Source of the DNA: Guadua angustifolia
Taxonomy: Eukaryota > Streptophyta > Magnoliopsida > Poales > Poaceae
Direction: 5' to 3'
NCBI GenBank assembly: GCA_036346375.1
Contig: CM070515.1
Span: 12,360,423 to 12,424,422 of the forward strand
DNA length: 64,000 bases
Position numbers and translations under genes: made by a program
In this document: one piece after another, positions 22,081 through 33,539 of the stretch
How the letters are laid out: each line of letters starts with the position of its first letter
Numbering within the stretch: the first letter of the stretch is position 1
The notes under the pieces: model-generated
Seen by the model: only the letters and a program-made list of their open reading frames with translations
Databases searched by the model: none
What the model was told of the DNA's origin: nothing

Positions 22081-24775
22081 AAGGGATTTTGAGATGGATG
22101 AATTGAAATCGGTTGTGTTTAATATGAATACAAGACGACTGGCCTCGATGGTTTCCTGGTTGAGTTCTATCAGAACTTTTGGGAATTGGTTAAAGATGAA
22201 TTGAAAAATCCTTTAGATGACTTTTACAAAGGTGCTTTAGACATATAGAGGTTGAACTATGGAATAATTACTTTGGTACCCAAGTGTAAAGATGTAAGAC
22301 AAACAAAAATTTAGGCCTATTTGTCTTTTGAATGTTAGTTTTAAAATACTTACAAAAGTGTTGATGAGTAGACTGGCTCAAGTAGCTGAGAAGGTCATTT
22401 CCCCTGCTCAAACTACTTTTATAAATAATAGATATATTATGGAGGGTGCTTTAATGCTACATGAAACACTTACTTCCATTAACAAAAATAAGTTATCTAG
22501 AATTTTTTTAAGGTAAACTTTGAAAAGCCTATGATAAAATTAAATGTCCATTTCTCTATGAAATTATGATGTTGTAAGGTTTTTCAGAACAATGGTGTGA
22601 TTGGATTTTAAAGATTGTGACTAGTGGTAAAGTGGGTGTGAAAGTAAATAATAACATTGGGGCTTATTTTAGAACCCATAAAGGTCTAAGACAAGGTGAC
22701 CCTTTGTCACCATTGCTTTTTAATATTGACGCGGATGCCCTTTCTATTCTGATTGAGAGGGCTAAACAACAGGGTTTAATTCAAGGTTTGGTTCCAGATC
22801 TTACTGAAAATGGGCTTGCCATTCTGCAATATGCGGATGACACCACCTTTTTACTTCAAGATGGTCTTGAAGGGGCAAAGAATTTGAAGTTTATTCTATG
22901 TTTGTTTCAACAAATGTCAGGGCTGAAAATAAATTTTCATAAAAGTGAATTGTATTGTTTTGGAGATGCCTCAGGAAAACAAGATGTTTATCATCAAATA
23001 TTTACTTATGAAATTGGAAGTTTGCCAATGAAATACCTTGGAATACCTTTACATAAAAGGAAATTGTGGAAGAATACTAGAAATAAAATGGAGGGGAAAT
23101 GTTGTTGCTGGCAAGGGAAGATCCTTACGATTGGAGGGAGATTAACCCTGATCAATACCTGTCTGACTAATGTTCCTTTATATATGTTGTCTTTCTATAA
23201 ACTCCCAGTGGGAGTGAGGAAAAGGATGGATTATTTTAGATCTAGGTTGTTGTAGCAAGAGGATCAAGGTACTAAAAAATACATTTGGTGAATTGGTGAC
23301 TATCTGCTTACCTAAGGGTCAGGGAGGGCTTGGAGTCCTAGATCTAGATACTATGAATGTTGCCGTGTTGGGTAAATGGATTTGGAGGTTAGAAACTAGA
23401 AAAGGGGTTTGGCAGGATTATTTGAGGAAGAAGTATTTAGATAATAAAGTTTTCTCTCAAACAAGTTTTAAGCATGGGGATTCTCACTTTTGGTTTGGAT
23501 TAATGAAAATCCAGAACTTTTTTTCAATTTTGCAAGAAAAAGGTTGGGAATGGGGAGTGAACAAGGTTCTAGGAGGATAAATGGTTGTGTGATGAGTCAT
23601 TGGCTCAAAAATAATATAAGTTGTATAATATTATGTTTAGCCAACATATTACTGTGGCTGATGTCTACAATCATGGGTGGGGTAGAATTAGGTTTAGGAG
23701 AACACTTTGGGGTAAAACCAAAATAATGTGAAAACAGTTATTGAAAGAATGTGAAAGTTTTAGATTAGAGAATGAGGAAGATTGTGTTACTTGGATGTTA
23801 ACTTCCAATGGTCAATTCACAGTGAAATCTTTTTACTTGGCTATGATGATGAGGGGAGTGGATTTTCCCCACAAATATCTATGGAACACAAAGATTCCTA
23901 TGAAAATAAAGGTTTTATCTGGTTGTTGATGAAAAAGAGCATTTTGACCAAAGACAATTTGAAGAAAAAAGGATGGAATGAGTCTTTTAGTTGCCAATTT
24001 TGTAGTGCTATTGAGAGTATAAACCATTTGTTTCTGGTATGTCCAGTGGCTAGGTTCATTTGGAATGTGGTGGGATGTGTTTTTGTATTCACCAATATTC
24101 CTAGTGACATGGATTATTTTTTCGGTGTGTGGATGAAATCCTTTCATTGTAAACTTAAGAAGCTGATTATGGTTGGTGTGGTAGCTGTCTTTTTGGTTGA
24201 TTTGGAAAATTCATAATGAAGCTTGCTTCAAAAACAAACTGCCTTATGATCCCATTAGTTTCATTTATTTGATTGGTCATTGGTTGAGCTCCTGGGCACA
24301 GTTACAAACAAAGGAGACAGATCGAGAGGCGGTCAAGCTAGGAGCAAGGGTGATAGAGCTAGTGGGATTAGAGATTTTTCAAGCTAAGAAGGGTTGGAGG
24401 CCTAGAGTTAGAAGACTTGAGATGGGTTGATAGTTGTTGCTTTTAAAGTTGGTTGTAAGTTCTGCTTCATTGTTCTGTTGTTTGATCACAGGGATCCTGG
24501 ACAAGTTTGGGGGAGTTCTTAGTAGAGCAAATTTTCTTGCTTTCTAAGCTGGCTTTTGGATGCTGGTAGATGGCTTAGTTTACTTGCTCGGGTAATGTTT
24601 TTGTTATGTGTGCTTCCAACAGTCAATTACTTTGTTTTCTTTCTCCTGGATGTAGGTTCGGTTTGAAATGCAAGTTTTGATTGGATATTTGTAAGCTTCA
24701 AACTTTGTAGTGTGGTTTCTAGTAATAGAAAATGGGTGTAAACACTTAAAAATAGTGATCTACAATCTATGTTAC

Positions 24776-25469
24776 CATCCTTTGAGGAATCCAGAGCAGC
24801 TGCCCTCATCACCATGGTGTTGGTGGTGGTCGTCGTGTCTACCATACGGTGGCGGAGGTGGTGGCTGCGGCAGTGGGTAATAAGGGTGCTGACCCTCATT
24901 GAAGTAGCCCTGGTACCTTGGTGGAGGTTGGTAAGGCCCTTGGGTGGAGGGTACACACCATGGGGTGGATGACTCTAAGGAGGAGGGTACACACCAGATG
25001 GAGGTGGGTATGGTATGGCTGAGATTGAGAATACCTTGCAGTTGAACATAGAAAATCAGATTAAGCATCAATTTGCTAGAAATCTATGGCTTCGAGTCTT
25101 CAAATCTGTAATCCATAGAAAATCTTGTTTTTATTTTCGAGAATACAGAAAGATTTCTGTTCATAGCAGAGTGTGTTCCCAATCTTGAGGCACTACTCAG
25201 AAAAGAAACTTGCCAAGATCAAGAACACAAGAACAAGAATAACAAGACAAGATGATGGAGCTAAGCTTGGCTAGCTGTGGGATTCAGCAAGAGAACCCTA
25301 ACAAACAAGAATGGTTGGCTGCTTGTTGCTTAAGTGGAACCAATCCAGCAAATTCGATACAAAACTTACAGAGAATAGTAGTAAGATTAAGGAAGATGAT
25401 GACAAGAAGAGATGAAGAATTTGCCTGGTGGAGGGTAGGGTTCCTCGGGAGGACTCTCTGGTAACTCAT
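24776..25469 (-). pseudogene. CYSTM-like (cysteine-rich transmembrane module) gene remnant
   Basis: Exon 1 (25435-25469, minus) starts MSYQRV and then needs a one-base shift to read PEEPYPPPG, the usual start of plant CYSTM proteins. After an intron, exon 2 (about 24776-25018) encodes YPPPSGVYPPP, a stop, then after another shift YQGYFNEGQHPYYPLPQPPP and HHQHHGDEGSCSGFLKG. Exon 2 ends at a GT donor just where family members continue into the Cys-rich membrane helix. These are small tail-anchored stress proteins of about 100 residues. The first intron donor reads GC instead of GT. The Cys-rich last exon is missing on this side: the LINE was inserted 14 bp further on, inside the following intron. 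A weak candidate for the rest lies at about 19464-19500. The gene is dead. Confidence 0.72.
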
Positions 25470-25684
25470 CTCTCTTCCCCGCTTCCTTCCTTCTTCTTGG
25501 AGATATTTTGTGTGCTATTTGTTTCATCAGACTTTTAAAACCGGACAACTGATACTTTTAATGCTTGATGTATACAACAATATTTATTTTCCCTTGTTAG
25601 AAAAAAAATTAGTTCTATAAAAAGAAAAGAAAAGAAAAGAGTAACAGTTAGCATCTCACACGTTTAGGGGCCAAAAAATGATAA

Positions 25685-25757
25685 AACTGAGTAGCTCAGT
25701 TTGTTAGAGCGTATGGCCCTTAGGGTCAAAAGTTCAAGCCCTTCCTCTAGCGATTTG
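25685..25757 (+). pseudogene. tRNA-like sequence, probably a tRNA pseudogene
   Basis: GTAGCTCAGTTTGTTAGAGC matches the D-arm and A box of many tRNAs (stem GCTC/GAGC). AGTTCAAGCCC matches a B box at a suitable distance. The anticodon region (GTATGGCCCTTAGGGTC) and the acceptor ends do not pair properly, so a working tRNA is unlikely. It could also be a SINE head. A (AAAAG)n run precedes it. Confidence 0.35.
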
Positions 25758-27044
25758 TTCTCTTGTTTTTTTTGGGAACTTTGTCAACGGGGAACAGAAC
25801 AACAAAGATCTAAGAAGGCACTCTATCTAGTACTGCAAAATTGGAAGCCAAGCCAAACCAACATTTGCACGCTCACCGGACAAAACAAAACAAACCTTTA
25901 AAGCAAAGGAGCAGCAACAAAACCTTCTCTCCTTCTACACCAACCCAGTCAATCGAACTAGGAAGGAACCACTAAACAAAAGTGCAGCGAGCGGAACCAG
26001 CACGGCCCAACGGCAACCAATGACCGCAGCCCACTAAGATGGATGAACTAGGAAGGAATTTAGAATCATTCAAAGAGACCTTAGCTTTTTTCCCCTCGCA
26101 CTATTTTTTCTTAAATCTAGCTCCTCTAAGAATAAATTTGCAAAAATAATGTCTTTTTCGATGACAAAAGCAGTGGCAAGTGATATGTGTCAACTACCAC
26201 GCCCGTGTTGCCGATGGTCGGGCCCATGGTATTTCGAGCGACCATGACAGGTGCTTGGTGTTGAGGTATTCGGGTGACCATGACAGGAGCTTGGTGTCAA
26301 GATAGGACAGCCCGATAAGATGGATATCGTGTTACCCAAGCTCGGTAGATCCTACCGTAGAACTCAAGCTTGATAGGAAGGGTAACTATGGTGTTGGCTA
26401 CCTGCTACGGTAGGGAGTGCAGTAGGTGACATTGTCACCAGTCGGTGCTTCTATAGTCGAGAAGAGGGTTAGATTTGTAATTTTATTTGGGAAGAAGCCA
26501 AAAGTGAAAAAATTGTGTAAGGGGGCCAAATAGGGGCAAAGCTTCTCATTCAAATACACCGATAATTAGAGGGTGTTTCCAAGCCAGCTCTATTTAATTA
26601 ATGCAACATACTCAGATAATTATTTACTTGGAATATGCTCTCCTGACTGTATTCCAACACTTCATGCATGTGTGTGTGCAATGAATCTTGTACTGAGAAA
26701 GCACCTGATACCAATATGTAGTGCTAATACAGTTCTTCCTTTGTACCACCTAACAGAGAAACTGTGCTCGTGAAAAATTGCACATTGAGGAATCGAACAG
26801 CTAGGTCGAGCTAGGATTTTATGATGATGATGTTTTTGTGAAGCTAGATGCCATTTCATGTCACTGAAGAATGTATAATCCACACATTGAAACACGGCTA
26901 TGACCTAGCTATGTGCCTATGAGAAGAAGATGACCATGCAGGTATATGACGACCTTTCTTAATATATATTATTCTATCATTTGGAATATGAACATCGATC
27001 AATTGATTTGCTTAATTTCATAAATTAAAACAAATGTAGTTAAC
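25758..27044. other. Intergenic stretch, no gene recognised
   Basis: No domain-bearing frame is seen. Around 26200-26310 the phrases GACCATGACAGG and GCTTGGTGT repeat locally, suggesting decayed transposon DNA. Sequence near 26520-27000 is AT-rich flank of the first MIR169 hairpin. Confidence 0.4.
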
Positions 27045-27188
27045 CCTAGCATGAGCAATAAGCACTTGGGCTAGCCAAGGAGACTGCCCATGAACCAATC
27101 CAAATCTCATTCACTGCTGATCCTTTCACAAGGACACAGGAAGTCATCCTTGGCTATCAGAGATAAGGCCCTTATCACCAATATAAGG
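27045..27188 (-). ncRNA. MIR169: MIR169-type hairpin, copy 1 (variant mature sequence)
   Basis: Inverted arms (CTAGCATGAGCAATAAG ... CTTATCACCAATATAAGG) form a stem-loop of about 144 nt. On the minus strand the 5' arm carries TAGCCAAGGATGACTT at 27156 downward, the conserved start of miR169, which targets NF-YA mRNAs. The next bases are CCTGT instead of GCCTGT, a one-base deletion that changes the 3' part of the mature RNA. The plus-strand 5' arm is TAGCCAAGGAGACTGCCCAT (27072-27091), which I recall as rice miR169q. The minus strand is preferred because a TATA box lies upstream on that side. Whether the variant is processed is not known. Confidence 0.75.
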
Positions 27189-27278
27189 CTTCTTCTTTGA
27201 TAGCTAGCTGCTTATCACTAAACTTGCTACAGTGCTTGACTGCTTGGTTTGCAGTACGCTGTGCTTCCATTCAACATC

Positions 27279-27290
27279 TATTTATATATA
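27279..27290 (-). promoter_or_regulatory. TATA box for MIR169 copy 1
   Basis: The minus strand reads TATATATAAATA about 90 bp upstream of the hairpin and about 120 bp from the mature sequence. The other two MIR169 copies have a similar TATA motif in a comparable position, which supports minus-strand transcription. Confidence 0.6.
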
Positions 27291-27499
27291 CCTCGTATAG
27301 AACCGGATCTGATCGTTGGTGCTTGTAGGCTCTACCAGAATTTTATATCATTACAACCTTTTTTAGCTAGCAGAATATATTCTAGCTAGCTTTGTCAACT
27401 TATATGGCTTTGCTGGAGGCACGAGTAGATGTCACATATGATGAACACGCCATGGCATGGTGACCATACATGCATACTACTTTACATTGCATACGTAGG

Positions 27500-28038
27500 A
27501 AATAAAGATTTCCTTAGAGGCTTAGATCGATTTTGTGAAATGAGAATTATACATTTGACCCTCTCTGAGATCGATTTTGGTGATCTAAGATTAGTAATTG
27601 GTTCTAATTGTATTATATTAAAGATCTAATTTGGTAAAGAGGGAATTAAAAATGATTTAAATATAGCTTTGAGTAGATCCATTTGTTCTTTGTGATCTAA
27701 AGTAGTAATTGGTTTTAATTGTATTATACTTAAAAAGTAGCTAGCTAGGTAAAGACAGAATTTAATATGCTAAGTTTAAATGTAGCTTACATAAAGATCC
27801 ATTGTTCTATGTGATCTAAGAAGTTAGGTTGGTAAGTTTAAATGTAGCTTATATGTAGATTGTAGATCCATCTGTTCTTTAGATCTAGCATGGTTTATGA
27901 TTTAGGGTAGGGTTGAGCAAGTTAGTTTATGATTTAGGGTAGGGTTTAACTAGTTAATTTGTACTCTACTTTAAGAATGTATGTGCACTCCTAGTGTACT
28001 TCATTACTAAACACTTATTGTTATATACGTATCGTAGG
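27500..28038 (+). repeat. Internal direct repeats, 5' part of the CACTA remnant
   Basis: AGTAATTGGTTTTAATTGTA-type units, AAGTTTAAATGTAGCTTA and GGTTTATGATTTAGGGTAGG each recur two or more times between 27580 and 27950. Such AT-rich subterminal repeats are common in CACTA elements. The 5' terminus (CACTA...) was not found, so the left boundary is uncertain. Confidence 0.5.
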
Positions 28039-29120
28039 TGGATCGAAACTGAATGTACACTGTGAACCCTATGAGTGTCGAGTACATTAATGGCGTCTAT
28101 GCTTTTAGAAGAGCTGCAGAGGAGGATATGCTTAATAAGAGGTCTAATTTATGTCTTGTCCATGTATTGATTGTGACAATATAAGGATGTTTGACAACTC
28201 AACCTAGATCAAAGTACATTTGATTCTAGGGATTTTAAAAGCGGATATACATGTTGGACCAGTCACGATGAAGAGTATATTATACAGGAAGTAGGCAGTA
28301 ATAACATCATCGAAAGAGTCAATGATATTTCAGATGATATCGATTATGCTTCTGATGAGGACATGATGCACAATGACAATCTACATCAGATGTTGCATGA
28401 TGCAGAAGAAAATCGTGATGAAATAGAGTATGGTAAATTTCGGGGCTTGATGGACGACTCGGAGAAACCCTTTTTTCTGGGCTGCAAGTCAAAATACACA
28501 AAGTTGTTATCCGTGCTTGAACTGCTGAAATTGAAGGCAAGCAACAATTGATCCGACAAGAGTTTCACAGCACTGATAAGTCTATTAGCGGACATACTTT
28601 CTAAGGGAAATGAGTTATCGGCAACTACCTACAAAGCCAATAAATTTCTTTGTCTCATGGGAATGGAAGTAGAAAGAATACATGCATGTCTAAATGACTA
28701 TATCCTCTACCATAATGAGTACGCAAACTTGCATGTATGTCCGGTGTGCAATGCATCCCAGTACAAGTGTAAGAATCAATCGATAACGACGGCAAGGGTA
28801 TCGAGGTGAAGCAAGGACCTCCTACTAAGGTAGCATGGTATCTACCTGTAATTCTCCGTTTAAAGCATTTATTTGCCAAACCAAAAGAGGCAAAACTATT
28901 GCGTTGACATGCACTCGAAAAAGCGTAAGAATGATGGAATGCTAAGACACCCTATTGATTCTTTCCAATAAAGAAATATTGATAGGAGGTTTGCGAATTT
29001 AGTGCGAACCGAGGAATATAATGTTTAGATTGAGTATAGATGAAATGAATTCTTTCGATAACATGAGTAGCCGACATAGTACTTGGCTTGTAAATCTCTA
29101 TATTTACAACCTTCCTCCTT
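28039..29120 (+). pseudogene. CACTA TNP2-type transposase remnant
   Basis: The reading starts DRN (start codon mutated to GTG at 28039), a stop in place of Trp, then MYTVNPMSVEYINGVYAF, matching the N-terminal DRxWMY...EFxxGVxxF pattern of plant TNP2 proteins. A Cys motif follows (CIDCDNIRMFDNST). Further on, after frame changes, come MGMEVERIHACLNDYILYHN, NLHVCPVCNASQYK, GMLRHPIDS and DEMNSFDNMSSRHSTWLVN, all conserved landmarks in order. TNP2 is the DDE-type transposase of CACTA elements. Roughly the last half of the domain is deleted after YNLPP near 29115. Stops and shifts make it inactive. Confidence 0.88.
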
Positions 29121-29139
29121 AGTTATCTATGAAGTGAAA

Positions 29140-30060
29140 GTACATTTTGTTGTCTATACAGTGAAGGTCACTATGGACTACGTACATGAATCTTTCAAGC
29201 TTATCCCGCTACCGGAGATGCTCCAAATGATGAGATCATGGCACTAGGAGATGTCATTGACACATTCATCTAGTAGCATAAGAGGGACATCTTCATCGAC
29301 GACCGTCCTCTAGCACCAGAGCAACATGCGGAACATGATCCACATGTTGTAGCAAAGCTACCAGAGCCACCAACTGCACCAAAGTGGGCCACCAAATCAG
29401 TTATCATGCCCAGAGCATCGGTTAGACTAATACAATACTTCGTGCCTACTCCTCTCCTATGAAGACAACTAAAAGTGAAAAGGGAGACAAGGAGAAATTT
29501 AAGTAGATCACGAAGGATCTGGAATATGAATATGCTCCGTTGATCCAAAAATTCAAACTAGGAGAGCCTTTAGTAACAGAAGAGGGCCTACAAGAATTTT
29601 CAACGGCTTCCATTAGATTACATGATTGGTACATAGAACAAACCAAAAAGCCGACAGCAAAACGCATAACGAGTATCTCGATCAGTTTCAAGCATAAGCA
29701 TCTTTTCAACTAGTCATCGGGGGCTTTTTCGTGATTGACTTCAACGACTTATTCAATCTCTTCAACCTCGACGTCATCGACACCGTGCTCATAAGATGTT
29801 GGACATTGTAAGTGTGTGCAATATCAGTCTATACATTCATGTAATACCGATAAATATTATATAACTCATTGCTTTTGTGTATGTAGATACATGATCCTTG
29901 AAGCGAGAAGAAACAAAAAACCGGTGGGTTTCCTCACCCACACAAAGTCTTGAGGCAAACAATGAACAAAAATTATTGTTACATCGAGGATTACGTGATA
30001 GAGGCATTGCTGACTCAACGCTATGTAGAGTATATACTTATACCTACAACCTATTGTAAG
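29140..30060 (+). pseudogene. CACTA second-ORF remnant (Ulp1-like region)
   Basis: After the truncated transposase come DEIMALGDVIDTF and WHKRDIFIDDRPLAPEQHAE, and later FNDLFNLFNLDVIDTVLI and MILEARRNKKPVGFLTHTK. These resemble the second protein of rice CACTA elements, which often ends in a Ulp1-like cysteine-protease fold. Catalytic residues are not visible because the reading breaks near 30060. Assignment is by resemblance and position only. Confidence 0.5.
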
Positions 30061-30758
30061 TGTTACATTACTTGCTATACTTTGATTTGTACTTTACACG
30101 CAATTCAAAGTTAGGCTGAGTAACCATGGCGACATTCCTATATAGGTTTAATTGGATTCTAATTATATTTGAACCAAGAAATAACAGGGTTAGCTACGTT
30201 GATTCCTCACGTAGGGATGACCACGACTTGAGATCTATCGAAAAACTACTCGACAAATAATCATATTTTCTCAATAGATAACTCTCTTGTAGCTCGTAGA
30301 ATGACTGAGGCTAACTTTTTTTGGAATCACATAGGGCGTTCAAAGTGTATATATTTCGTAGAGGGACACACAAAGACACGTCTAAGCTAAAACACGATTT
30401 TAACTTTTTAGTAGCCGCTAGTATACAATAATCCTATATCACACTCCGTAATAATACCCTTGAAACTAACTAATTCTATTTTTGCAGTGCACCTAGCTAG
30501 GATAGGGAAATAATATATGTGTCTTCTACGTTAGTTATAACATGCGAACCCTCATCGGTACAAAAAAGATCAATGATGTAATTATGTTGGAAAAGGCCCA
30601 TCTAGAGGCAATTCGAAAATACCTCTCCGACTTATTGATGCATCAGGTCATACATCCAAAAGGCATAGTCCACACTACCTAATTTGTAAAACTTGAGCAT
30701 TCTATTGGTTAATTTGTGAAACTTGTGTGAATTCGTGAATTATAATTACGCATTCCAT

Positions 30759-30975
30759 TAGTTAATACAATATCTGAGTTAATTTCTGAAATGGTTGTGT
30801 AATATGTGGTATAATCAACTTCGATCTATTGGTTAATATAATATTTAAGTTGATTTCTGAAATAGTTGTGTAATATGTGATATAATTAGCTTCTGATCTA
30901 TCAGTTAATATAATATTTGAGTTGATTTCTGAAATGTTTGTGTAATATATAATATAATCAACTTGTGATGTGTGT
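30759..30975. repeat. About 72 bp tandem repeat, three copies
   Basis: GTTAATA(C/T)AATAT(C/T)T(G/A)AGTT(A/G)ATTTCTGAAAT followed by GTTGTGTAATATGTG recurs at 30759, 30832 and 30904. It lies in the 3' subterminal zone of the CACTA remnant. The third unit is also present in the duplicated segment at 37272. Confidence 0.8.
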
Positions 30976-31682
30976 AATCTTCTTGTGATATAATGTGTGT
31001 AATTTGCTTGTTTCAGAGGGCATAACTAGTATTTCCTAAGGCTAACCAATAAACAAAAAAAATATTCAGCAGTAAAAAATAATATCATAGATGGTTCCAT
31101 ATAAGAAACTATCCGTGATATATCACATATATACCACAGACGGTTCTAGTAAAAAACGCCTGCGATATGAGTTTTACAGACACACCACTATTATTACTAA
31201 CATATATTTATAAACGTTCACAAAACCGTCACCATGTGTGATGACTTTTTCTATAGTGTCAGCACATTGTTCTAGGTGTACTACTACTAGATAGCTTTGT
31301 GACATGGCACTGCCCATGGGCACCTATTTATAGTTTGACACACCATCTGCAAATGAAGGACATGGAAGCCGACCTTATTCGTCCCCTCTTATTTTTCTCC
31401 TTCTTTGCCTCTGAAACATACATACAGAATATGTTCTTTGTAAAGATTAGGAGGCTAACTTTTTGGCGTTTGTGGATGCGAAGTTTGGAATATTTCCTGC
31501 TTATTGTAGCAGCAGCGGGCGAGCTAGACACGTACGTTGACATTGGCCAGAGAATCTACCTAGCTATCTTCTGATCGATCATATATAGATGCATGCATGG
31601 AAGTTTAACGGTGTTATACTGGCTTCGATACCATACAGTATGAGTTATACCGGCGAGATTGACAACTAATATTATTATTGAA
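30872..31682. repeat. Duplicated segment A, copy 1 (CACTA 3' end plus flank)
   Basis: This stretch is nearly identical to 37249-38060. Differences include a short internal deletion near 30985-31010 relative to this copy, and a small insertion at 37730-37757 in the other copy. It ends abruptly at ATTATTATTGAA, after which this copy enters gypsy sequence while the other continues into MIR169 flank. A TATTTATA motif (31325-31332) with ACTGCCCATG beside it resembles the MIR169 promoter context. Confidence 0.9.
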
Positions 31683-32760
31683 GCGGTGAGTCCACTCGAC
31701 AACGAACTCCGCGGTTTCGACTTTTGATGGCGGTCGAGGTACAAACTTAAGCAGAAATTCCCCGAGCTCCACCGACTAGTTGGCGTCTGACCCTCTGCTT
31801 CCCGATTATGGAGGATCTCTCGCGAGGGGTGGCGGTGACCTTGTGACTTCGCCCTTGAAAGTAGTCGCGGCTTCACAGGCGCCACTAGGACGGCGTACAA
31901 CATCTTCTGGGCTTGTGGGTACCTAGTCTCCGCTTCGTGTAACACCTTACTGATGTAGTGGACCGGCTTCTGAATGCCTTCCCTCTCGCACGATCCGCGA
32001 ATGGCGGCAATGTCTGAGAGCAATGGTTCACGAGTTGAGGCGACCGGCCTTTGGAAGTGGTTCGTTTTCTTCAGCGCTTGAAAAAGCGGGCTTCTCTCTC
32101 GATCGGCGATAAACCGCCGAGAAGGCGAGCGACCAGGCCGGGCATTACTGCCGTCGAGCAGGCGGCTTCATGTGTTCGATAAGCTATCTTGTCGGGATTG
32201 ACCTCAATGCCCGCTTAGACACGAGGAACCCTACTGACTTTTCGGAGAACGCGCGAATGCGTACTTCGGGGTTGAGCTTCAAACAATTCTTAGGAGGTTG
32301 GCAAAGGTTTCCTCGGTCTTCAATCAATCCCGCTTTTTCACTTTCACGACTAAGTTAAATCGGCGTACACCTCCAGTTGTGCCCTATCGTAGATGGAAAG
32401 TGATATGCATGGCCTATTTGGTAAGTAAAACGGTATTTTTTAACCCAAAAGCCATTCTAACATAACAATAAATGACCATGGGTGTTACAAAAGGCGGTTT
32501 GTCTTCATCTTACGTCGCCATGCTAATCGATGGTACCCGATGTGCATCAAACCTGTTGACTCATATCCGCAAGTGGAATCAACGATAAGATCGATCTTGT
32601 GACAAGGGGTAAGGTCTTCGGCGAGCCTTATTGAGGTTGGTGAAATCGACACATCCGCCACTTCTGTTGGACTTCTTGGCGAAATACGGGGTTGGCAAGC
32701 CACTCGAATGAGAGACTTCCCGAATAATCCTGCGCAATGACTTCTCTACCTCCTCCCGAA
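31683..32760 (-). pseudogene. gypsy reverse transcriptase / RNase H remnant
   Basis: Near 32500-32700 (minus) the frame gives KIDLIVDSTCGYEST and IGYHRLAWRRK, corresponding to the RIDxIVDSTAGxxxxSFLDAYSGYHQI region of gypsy reverse transcriptase. At 31750-32010 it gives GIQKPVHYISKVLHEAETRY, PQAQKMLYAVLVA and REILHNREAEG, the RNase H region. The YxDD area lies in frame-shifted sequence near 32300. Multiple indels make it non-functional. Confidence 0.8.
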
Positions 32761-33539
32761 TGGCGTCTGGCCTTTCCGATTATGGCGCGGATTTTTTTTA
32801 GCGAACAGGCGCACCTCGAGGCGTAGCGATCGGTGTTCGATCACCTCCTTGGGGACCCGGTCATGTCGGACGGTTGCAGGCGAACACGTCGGAATTAGGC
32901 GGAGGAAGGTGGCGCGTCTTCCTATTTGGCGAGGCTAAGCGCTAATGAAAACGGACTTCCGGGCCCCCCACACTCGGGAGACCATTTTTACTTCGCCGGG
33001 CGGGCAGGCGGCCAGTCTGCACTTGAGGGTTCGGGGAAAGCGGCGTCGGCCGCTTCCATAGGTAGCACCGGCAGTCTAAATCGTGCTTGTGGCGGCGCAA
33101 AACCTCGCTGTCCCCGAATGGTTATGGGGCCACGGACCACAGCATCTTCACCACCATGTAGCCATAATGGGTTGCCGCCATAAACTTGGCCAAAATGTGA
33201 TCGGTGAATATGGCATTATCGAGGAGAGTCGAAATCGGCGACTTGAAGTCGACCAACTCCGTCACGGAAGTTGTTTTCCTCCCGAAGGTGGCGAGGCGCT
33301 TTTGGCCGAGGGACCATGCTAGCCCGAGGATACCGTAGAAAGGCGAAGCGAGAACCTGACTCTGGTTTGCACTGGAGCGCCGGAAGCTTCAAAGGACGGG
33401 AGGTTGATGGAACTTCCTCCGTCCATCGACACTTTCGGCCGAGCCTCACGTTCGGATCATAGGAGAAGCCCTGTCGGAAGGTGACCTCTGGCAAGCGGTG
33501 CTCTCGGGTGGTCGGCCGTGAAGGTGATCGGCTCCTCAG

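Larger units (their letters stand above)
19652..24430 (+). pseudogene. LINE ORF2 remnant: endonuclease end, reverse transcriptase, zf-RVT
   Basis: The order of recognisable pieces is: endonuclease C-terminus (PTYEKLDRVLVSTEWE, then SDHAPLVLD after a frameshift); linker (FYKDLFGHPDE near 21430); reverse transcriptase from about 22090 (FYQNFWELVKDEL, ISPAQTTFINNRYIMEGALM, GLRQGDPLSPLLFNI); the catalytic YADD box in LAILQYADDTTFLLQDG at about 22840; KYLGIPL; and a zinc-finger-like reverse transcriptase tail (LTKDNLKKKGWNESFSCQFC, HLFLVCPVARFIWNV) near 23950-24070. Intact L1 ORF2 proteins are about 1,200-1,300 residues and nick and reverse transcribe at the target. Here stops and frameshifts occur throughout. 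The longest open part is 22617-23255 (212 codons). Not functional. Confidence 0.88.
19638..24753 (+). mobile_element. 5'-truncated L1-type LINE with two nested insertions
   Basis: The element is flanked by AGTGATCTA at 19629-19637 and 24754-24762, a 9 bp target-site duplication. It begins inside the endonuclease domain and continues through reverse transcriptase and the C-terminal zinc-knuckle-like region to a 3' UTR of about 320 bp ending in an A-rich sequence. A hAT element (20380-21376) and another LINE (21530-22080) sit inside it, so it is older than both. It split an intron of the CYSTM-like pseudogene to its right. Confidence 0.85.
28039..31258 (+). mobile_element. Decayed CACTA (En/Spm) transposon, 5' end missing
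   Basis: The 3' terminus reads GACTTTTTCTATAGTG (ends 31258); reversed this is CACTATAGAAAAAGTC, a standard CACTA terminal repeat, followed by TCA as a possible 3 bp duplication. Subterminal repeats of the type CAGACGGTT/CCGTGATAT lie at 31080-31165. Remnants of both usual CACTA genes are present (28039-29120 and 29140-30060). The last 387 bp of the element are duplicated at 37249-37609. Confidence 0.85.
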
